DNA from: Micromonospora saelicesensis
GTDB lineage: Bacteria > Actinomycetota > Actinomycetes > Mycobacteriales > Micromonosporaceae
DNA: 64,000 nucleotides
Direction: 5' to 3'
NCBI RefSeq assembly: GCF_900091575.1
Contig: NZ_FMCR01000008.1
Span: 1 to 64,000, forward strand
The position numbers were made by a program, and so were the translations under genes. This document shows positions 59,350 through 64,000 of the stretch, in pieces; position 1 is the stretch's first letter, and the number at the start of each line of letters is the position of its first letter. Under the pieces are notes generated by a model that had not been told where the DNA came from, did not search any database, and was given only the letters and a program-made list of their open reading frames with translations.

Positions 59350-59949
59350 GTGACTGCGGCCCCAGCCATTGACAAGAGCCGGATCCACTCTCTGACCCGA
59401 CCAAACATGGTCAGCGTCGGGACGATCGTGTGGCTCTCAAGCGAACTCATGTTCTTCGCGGCGCTGTTCGCGATGTACTTCTCCATCCGCGCGGCTGCGC
59501 CGGAGCAGTGGGAGAAGCACACCGAGGCGCTGAACATCCCGTACGCGACCACCTTCACGGTGATCCTGGTGCTGTCCTCGGTGACGTGCCAGCTCGGCGT
59601 CTTCGCGGCGGAGAAGGGTGATGTGCACGCGCTGCGGCGCTGGTTCACCGTCACCTTCGTGATGGGCCTGATCTTCGTCCTCGGCCAGCTGAACGAGTAC
59701 CGGCACCTGGTCGCCGACGGCATCAAGATCAACGGAGACGGGTACGGGTCGGTGTTCTACCTGACCACCGGCTTCCACGGCCTGCACGTGACCGGTGGTC
59801 TGATCGCCTTCATCATCTTCATGGTCCGTACGACCATGGGCCGGTTCACTCCGGCGCAGGCGACGTCGGCGATCGTCGTGTCGTACTACTGGCACTTCGT
59901 CGACGTCGTGTGGATCGGGCTGTACGCCATGATCTACTGGCTCCAGTGA
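59350..59949 (+). CDS. ctaE: Cytochrome c oxidase subunit III
   Basis: 199 residues, five membrane helices. Conserved parts: VGTIVWLSSELMFFAALFAM, YLTTGFHGLHVTGGLIAFII and SYYWHFVDVVWIGLYAMIYW. First gene of the ctaE-qcrC-qcrA-qcrB operon, which is conserved in actinobacteria and reflects the bcc-aa3 supercomplex. No ribosome binding site is visible and a -10 box is 6 nt before the GTG, so the operon likely begins with a leaderless codon. Confidence 0.97.
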   Translation: MTAAPAIDKSRIHSLTRPNMVSVGTIVWLSSELMFFAALFAMYFSIRAAAPEQWEKHTEALNIPYATTFTVILVLSSVTCQLGVFAAEKGDVHALRRWFTVTFVMGLIFVLGQLNEYRHLVADGIKINGDGYGSVFYLTTGFHGLHVTGGLIAFIIFMVRTTMGRFTPAQATSAIVVSYYWHFVDVVWIGLYAMIYWLQ

Positions 59950-60019
59950 TCTTGCGCGTCACATTCCGCGCTGCTGCTCCGTCCCCTGAGACAGGTCCAA
60001 CCGGTTAAGGACACCGCTC

Positions 60020-60856
60020 ATGACTTCTGACAACGACCGCCGACGCGGTCTGCTCGCGCGGTTGCGTGAGCGGCCCGCCGCGCGCAGCAGGGGCCGCCGC
60101 CGGCTGGGCGCCGCGGTCCGGCTGATCGCCGCGCTGATGCTCGCCGGTGGCGCGTACACCGTCTTCGCCCCGGGCGCCCAGGCGCAGGACAACCCGCAGC
60201 TGACCGGCGCCGCCGCCGAGGGCAAGGCGCTGTTCGACGTGAGCTGCGTGACCTGCCACGGCCGCAACGCCCAGGGCGTCGAGGGCCGCGGGCCGAGCCT
60301 GATCGGCGTCGGCGCGGCATCTGTCGAGTTCCAGGTCAGCTCCGGGCGGATGCCGCTGGCCCGCCAGGAGGCCCAGGCGCACCGCAAGCCCCCGGTCTTC
60401 ACCGACGAGCAGACCCGTCAGCTGGCCCAGTACATCCAGGAGCTTGGCGGCGGCCCGGTCGTCCCCGAGGGCGACGACCTCCGCGAGGACGGCAACATCG
60501 CCGCCGGCGGTGAGCTGTTCCGGATCAACTGCTCGCAGTGCCACGCCTTCGGCGGCGGCGGTGGTGCGCTCTCCTCGGGCAAGTTCGCCCCGAGCCTGCA
60601 CCCCGCGACCGACCGCCAGATCTACGCGGCGATGTTGAGCGGCCCGCAGAACATGCCGGTGTTCGGCGACAACCAGCTCCGGCCGGAGCAGAAGGCCGAC
60701 ATCATCGCCTACATCCAGGAGACGCTGAAGCACGACCAGGACCCGGGTGGGTTCAACCTCGGGCGGTACGGCCCGTCCACCGAGGGCCTGGCGATCTTCC
60801 TGGTTGGCATCGTGGCGCTCGTCTTCGCTAGCCTGTGGATTGCGGGTAAGTCGTGA
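60020..60856 (+). CDS. qcrC: Ubiquinol/menaquinol-cytochrome c reductase di-haem cytochrome c subunit
   Basis: 278 residues. An N-terminal membrane helix (LIAALMLAGGAYTVFAPGAQ) exports two cytochrome c domains with haem motifs CVTCHG and CSQCHA and distal Met candidates (GRMPLA, NMPVFGD). A C-terminal helix (GLAIFLVGIVALVFASLWIA) anchors it. It passes electrons directly to CtaC, replacing soluble cytochrome c. ATG 60020 has AAGGA about 8 nt upstream, 70 bp after ctaE. Confidence 0.97.
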   Translation: MTSDNDRRRGLLARLRERPAARSRGRRRLGAAVRLIAALMLAGGAYTVFAPGAQAQDNPQLTGAAAEGKALFDVSCVTCHGRNAQGVEGRGPSLIGVGAASVEFQVSSGRMPLARQEAQAHRKPPVFTDEQTRQLAQYIQELGGGPVVPEGDDLREDGNIAAGGELFRINCSQCHAFGGGGGALSSGKFAPSLHPATDRQIYAAMLSGPQNMPVFGDNQLRPEQKADIIAYIQETLKHDQDPGGFNLGRYGPSTEGLAIFLVGIVALVFASLWIAGKS

Positions 60857-60920
60857 TCGAGCAGGCCATCCGATTCAGTGCTGTGGTGCCGCTCGGCGCC
60901 ACCCGTAGCGAGGTGACGGC

Positions 60921-62009
60921 ATGAGCACCCACACCGAGCACCAGGCCTCACAGGGCCCGGAGCCGCTCGACGTGAACGACCCCAAGCTGACCCGTTTCGA
61001 CATCGTTCGTGAGGGCGCGCGCCGGGACGACATCGAGATCGTCCACTACGAGCCGCAGGTGCTGCCGGGCACCAAGGCGGAGCGTCGGCTGACCCGGGTG
61101 GTCGCCGGCTTCTTCCTGATCACCGGCCTGGCATCGACCGCCTTCCTGGCCATCTACATCTGGTGGCCGTGGCAGTACGAGGCGGGCCGGGGTGGCGACA
61201 AGTTCTACACCCCGCTGCTCGGCTTCACCCTCGGCGTGGCGCTGCTCGCCGTCGGCTTCGGCATCCTGACCTGGGGCAAGAAGTTGCTGCCCAAGGAGGT
61301 CTCGATCCAGGACCGGCACGAGGGCCAGGTGGACTCCGAAGGCCGCACCATCACCGGCCAGACCATGCTCTACATGGCGGACGAGCTGGGCGTGAAGCGT
61401 CGCCCCCTGCTCGGCATCTCGCTGCTGGCCGGTCTCGCGCCGGTCGCCGCGGTCGCCGCGGCGCCGCTGGTCGGCGGCCTGATCTCGCAGCCGCACAAGA
61501 ACAACCAGATGTTCACCACCGGGTTCGCCGCGGCCGAGGGCGGCCAGCGGATCCGTCTGGTCCGCGAGGATGGCCGGCCGATCCGCCCCGCGGACATCAG
61601 CAGCGGTGGGCAGCTGACCGTCTTCCCCGGCATCGACCACGGCGTGAGCAACAGGCACGCCGACTCGCCGACGCTGCTGATCCACCTCCGCGACTCCGAC
61701 GCGCAGGAGTCGCGCCGGGCCAACGAGAAGGTCGGCCACGGTGACTACATGTGGGGCAACTACGCGGCGTTCTCCAAGATCTGCACGCACGCGGGATGCC
61801 CGGCCAGCCTGTACGAGCAGCAGACCAACCGGCTGCTCTGCCCGTGCCACCAGTCCCAGTTCCTGATCACCGACAACGCCCGGCCAGTCTTCGGCCCCGC
61901 CAGCCGGCGGCTGCCGCAGCTGCCGATCGAGGTGGACTCCGAGGGCTTCTTCGTGGCGAAGTCCGACTACACCGAGACCGTCGGGCCTGATTTCTGGGAG
62001 CGGCCATGA
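60921..62009 (+). CDS. qcrA: Menaquinol-cytochrome c reductase Rieske iron-sulfur subunit
   Basis: 362 residues with three N-terminal membrane helices, the extended actinobacterial form. The 2Fe-2S ligands are in CTHAGCPASLYEQ and LLCPCHQSQF, where Gln replaces the Gly of the canonical CPCHGS, as usual in actinobacteria. The gene is 64 bp after qcrC. Its stop overlaps the qcrB start (ATGA). Confidence 0.97.
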   Translation: MSTHTEHQASQGPEPLDVNDPKLTRFDIVREGARRDDIEIVHYEPQVLPGTKAERRLTRVVAGFFLITGLASTAFLAIYIWWPWQYEAGRGGDKFYTPLLGFTLGVALLAVGFGILTWGKKLLPKEVSIQDRHEGQVDSEGRTITGQTMLYMADELGVKRRPLLGISLLAGLAPVAAVAAAPLVGGLISQPHKNNQMFTTGFAAAEGGQRIRLVREDGRPIRPADISSGGQLTVFPGIDHGVSNRHADSPTLLIHLRDSDAQESRRANEKVGHGDYMWGNYAAFSKICTHAGCPASLYEQQTNRLLCPCHQSQFLITDNARPVFGPASRRLPQLPIEVDSEGFFVAKSDYTETVGPDFWERP

Positions 62010-63637
62010 AGCGTCGAAAGTTTGACCTTGCGGCGACGCCGGGCAAGGCCGCGGTGGGAGTGGACGACCGCTTCGCGGTGGCCACCCCGCTGCGCAAGCT
62101 GCTGAACAAGGTCTTCCCGGACCACTGGTCCTTCCTGCTCGGCGAGATCGCGCTGTTCTCGTTCGTCGTGCTGCTGCTGACCGGTGTGTTCCTCACCTTC
62201 TTCTTCGAGCCGGCGATGACCGAGGTGGTCTACGACGGCAGCTACGCGCCGTTGCAGGGCACCCCGATGTCCGCCGCGTACGCCTCCAGCCTGGACATCT
62301 CGTTCGACGTCCGCGGCGGTCTGGTGATGCGGCAGATGCACCACTGGGCGGCGCTGCTGTTCATGGCCGCGATCGTCGTGCACATGCTGCGGGTGTTCTT
62401 CACCGGCGCCTTCCGCAAGCCGCGCGAGACCAACTGGATCATCGGTTCGCTGCTGTTCTGGGTCGGCTTCCTGGCCGGCTTCACCGGCTACTCGCTCCCG
62501 GACGACGGTCTGTCCGGCACCGGCCTGCGGATCGCCTCGGCGATCATGCTGTCCATCCCGGTGATTGGCTCCTGGGTCACCTCGTCGGTCTTCGGCGGCG
62601 AGTTCCCCGGCACGATCATCATCAGCCGGTTCTTCATCGCCCACGTGCTGCTCATCCCGGGTCTGCTGGTCGCGCTGATCAGCGTCCACCTGGGTCTGGT
62701 CTTCAAGCAGAAGCACACCCAGTGGCCCGGCCCGGGCCGGACCAACAACAACGTGGTCGGCGAGCGGATGTTCCCGCGGTACGCGCTGAAGCAGGGCGGC
62801 TTCTTCATGGTCGTCTTCGGCGTCATCGCGCTGATGGGCGGCCTGTTCCAGATCAACCCGATCTGGCTGTTCGGCCCGTACGAGGCGTGGGTGGTCTCGG
62901 CCGCCAGCCAGCCCGACTGGTACGTCATGTTCCTCGACGGGTCGACCCGACTCATGCCAGCCTGGGAGATCCCCATCCCGATCGGCGACGGGTACGTCAT
63001 CCCGCCGCTGTTCTGGCCGACGGTCGTGCTGCCCGGCATCCTGGTGGGCCTGTCGACGATGTACCCGTTCCTGGAAGCCCGGCACCTCAAGGACCGAAAC
63101 AGCCACAACCTGCTCGAGCGTCCCCGGGACGCTCCGGCCCGGACCGCCGTCGGCGCCATGGCTGTCTCGTTCTACATCGTGCTGACGCTCTCCGGCGCCA
63201 ACGACGTGATCGCGGACAAGTTCCAGATCAGCCTGAACGCGATGACCTGGGCGGGCCGGATCGGCCTGCTGGTGGTCCCGCCGCTGGCGTACTACGTCAC
63301 CTACCGGCTGTGCCTGGGTCTGCAGCAGCACGACCGGGAGGTGCTCGCGCACGGCGTGGAGACCGGCATCATCCGGCGCATGCCGGACGGCCGGTTCGTC
63401 GAGGTGCACCAGCCGCTCAGCGCGTCCAACGGGCACGCGGACGGTCACGGCCAGCTCGACTACGTCGGCTGGGTCGTGCCCAAGAAGATGAACCGGCTGG
63501 GAGCCCTCGGCCCGGCCATCCGGGGCTTCTTCTACCCGATCGAGAAGCCGGTCGAGGCACCGGTCTCGCCGGGGCACCCGCCGGTCGAGGCCCGGCCCGA
63601 GCGTGAGGAGATCGGCAGCGGCGAAAGCCGCCGCTGA
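62006..63637 (+). CDS. qcrB: Menaquinol-cytochrome c reductase cytochrome b subunit
   Basis: 543 residues. Haem b ligands are in MRQMHHWAALLFMAAIVVHM and FFIAHVLLIPGLLVALISVH. The Qo-site motif is PDWY (ASQPDWYVMFLDG) instead of PEWY, as in menaquinol-using actinobacteria. There are eight or more membrane helices and a ~100-residue C-terminal extension (DGHGQLDYVGWVVPKKMNRL onward) typical of this phylum. It overlaps qcrA by 4 bp. A strong terminator follows. Confidence 0.97.
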   Translation: MKRRKFDLAATPGKAAVGVDDRFAVATPLRKLLNKVFPDHWSFLLGEIALFSFVVLLLTGVFLTFFFEPAMTEVVYDGSYAPLQGTPMSAAYASSLDISFDVRGGLVMRQMHHWAALLFMAAIVVHMLRVFFTGAFRKPRETNWIIGSLLFWVGFLAGFTGYSLPDDGLSGTGLRIASAIMLSIPVIGSWVTSSVFGGEFPGTIIISRFFIAHVLLIPGLLVALISVHLGLVFKQKHTQWPGPGRTNNNVVGERMFPRYALKQGGFFMVVFGVIALMGGLFQINPIWLFGPYEAWVVSAASQPDWYVMFLDGSTRLMPAWEIPIPIGDGYVIPPLFWPTVVLPGILVGLSTMYPFLEARHLKDRNSHNLLERPRDAPARTAVGAMAVSFYIVLTLSGANDVIADKFQISLNAMTWAGRIGLLVVPPLAYYVTYRLCLGLQQHDREVLAHGVETGIIRRMPDGRFVEVHQPLSASNGHADGHGQLDYVGWVVPKKMNRLGALGPAIRGFFYPIEKPVEAPVSPGHPPVEARPEREEIGSGESRR

Positions 63638-63657
63638 CCGCCCATTCGCACCTGAAC

Positions 63658-63688
63658 GGGGCGCCCGCCGGATTCCGGCGGGCGCCCC
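63658..63688 (+). terminator. Terminator of the ctaE-qcrCAB operon
   Basis: 13-14-bp stem: GGGGCGCCCGCCGG ending at 63671 and CCGGCGGGCGCCCC at 63675-63688 with a 3-nt loop, followed by TT; 20 bp after the qcrB stop. Confidence 0.9.
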
Positions 63689-63830
63689 TTCGTATTCACA
63701 CCCCCCGACCCATCCGACCAGGAGTCGGACGGCCCTGATGGGACCGGTCGACCCCGCGCGACGGGCGATCGCAGGAATAACCCCGGTGAGCCGGGTATCC
63801 GTGCGGTCCAACGTCTCAAGGGGGGGAAGC

Positions 63831-64000
63831 ATGTTGGGTATCAAACGCCTCGGCCTGTTGGCCGCGCTGGTACTGGTCGGTGTCGCGCCGGCTGCGGCCG
63901 CGCAGGCCGCGGCACAGCCGTCAACGCAGGACACCCAGTACCTGCAGGCGGTACACCAGGTCAACCTGTTCGAGATCACCGCTGGTGACCTGGCTCAGCA
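63831..64000 (+). CDS. Exported DUF4142 family protein, N-terminal part (truncated by window edge)
   Basis: The 56 residues present comprise a signal peptide (MLGIKRLGLLAALVLVGVAP, then AAAAQAAAQ) and the start of the mature protein, DTQYLQAVHQVNLFEITAGD, which matches the opening of DUF4142 (four-helix, ferritin-like, exported). Function is unknown. The ATG has GGGGGGAAG about 5 nt upstream. The gene continues past the window end. Confidence 0.82.
   Translation, partial: MLGIKRLGLLAALVLVGVAPAAAAQAAAQPSTQDTQYLQAVHQVNLFEITAGDLAQ

Noticed and set aside
63793..63798. SigB/SigF-type -10 (GGGTAT) before the DUF4142 gene
   Set aside because: The hexamer matches a stress-sigma -10, but no GTTT-like -35 is found at the right distance, so I do not call a promoter.

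Overview
The window is very GC-rich, densely coded chromosomal DNA from an actinomycete, most likely a Micromonosporaceae member (Micromonospora/Salinispora type). Supporting signs are an actinobacterial bcc-aa3 respiratory operon (di-haem QcrC, Rieske protein with CPCHQS, QcrB with PDWY), a GlnR box in front of glnA, an F420-type LLM oxidoreductase, a LAL-type LuxR regulator, an ECF42 sigma factor with its DGPF partner, an actinobacterial T-box, and many GTG starts. From memory, the housekeeping order (glnA, RDD, DUF4191, lipA, lipB, TIGR01777 epimerase, E2, pepA, gcvT, cobS, cobU/T, DUF3043, glycerate kinase, ErpA, adenosine-kinase-like PfkB, ctaC, ctaF, qcrB-A-C, ctaE, trpD) resembles the M. 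tuberculosis Rv2192c-Rv2220 region. Genes that break this order are the likely accessory cargo.

Layout. 0-2.3 kb: truncated glnA with a GlnR box, RDD membrane protein, DUF4191 protein. 2.4-7.5 kb: a 56-residue peptide, a LAL regulator and a polytopic glycosyltransferase-like protein. 7.5-12.7 kb: lipA and lipB, separated by a T-box-controlled archaeal-type aspartyl-tRNA synthetase and an ECF42/DGPF pair. 12.8-17.4 kb: an exported beta-propeller protein, a second polytopic envelope protein and a secreted PHB-depolymerase-type esterase. 17.5-25.2 kb: an LLM oxidoreductase flanked by two near-identical long palindromes, then a redox/stress block (epimerase, NmrA, AKR/MerR divergon, hemerythrin, LtrA, SDR). 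25.3-32 kb: sucB, lpdA, a small conserved gene, pepA and gcvT. 32-45.5 kb: a DUF2314-like protein, cobS, a cobU-cobT fusion, a Ser/Thr kinase, a 66-residue protein coupled to an M50 protease, a second AKR, and a giant low-complexity protein ending in TPR-like and WG repeats. 45.7-53 kb: XRE-cupin regulator, DUF3043, murA, nadA, glycerate kinase, erpA, PfkB kinase. 53-64 kb: tusA/cysteine desulfurase, ctaC-ctaF, a zinc-ribbon peptide, trpD, a pseudo-receiver, ctaG, ctaE-qcrC-qcrA-qcrB, and the start of an exported DUF4142 protein.

Functionally, LipB and LipA make the lipoyl cofactor used by SucB (two lipoyl domains) with LpdA, and GcvT belongs to the related glycine cleavage system. The cta/qcr genes encode most of the bcc-aa3 supercomplex, but ctaD is not in the window. 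ErpA, the desulfurase and TusA supply Fe-S and sulfur chemistry needed by LipA, NadA and QcrA.

Three features recur across the window. First, six long palindromes with GATC near their ends sit only at gene 3' ends. Second, about a dozen genes have a TAnnnT-like -10 box 6-7 nt before the start codon, predicting leaderless mRNAs. Third, the MerR-AKR intergenic region is a textbook 19-bp-spacer MerR promoter. The most interesting items are the T-box/AspRS2 island, the palindrome family, and the giant WG-repeat protein. No tRNA, rRNA, CRISPR array, transposase or prophage gene was seen.
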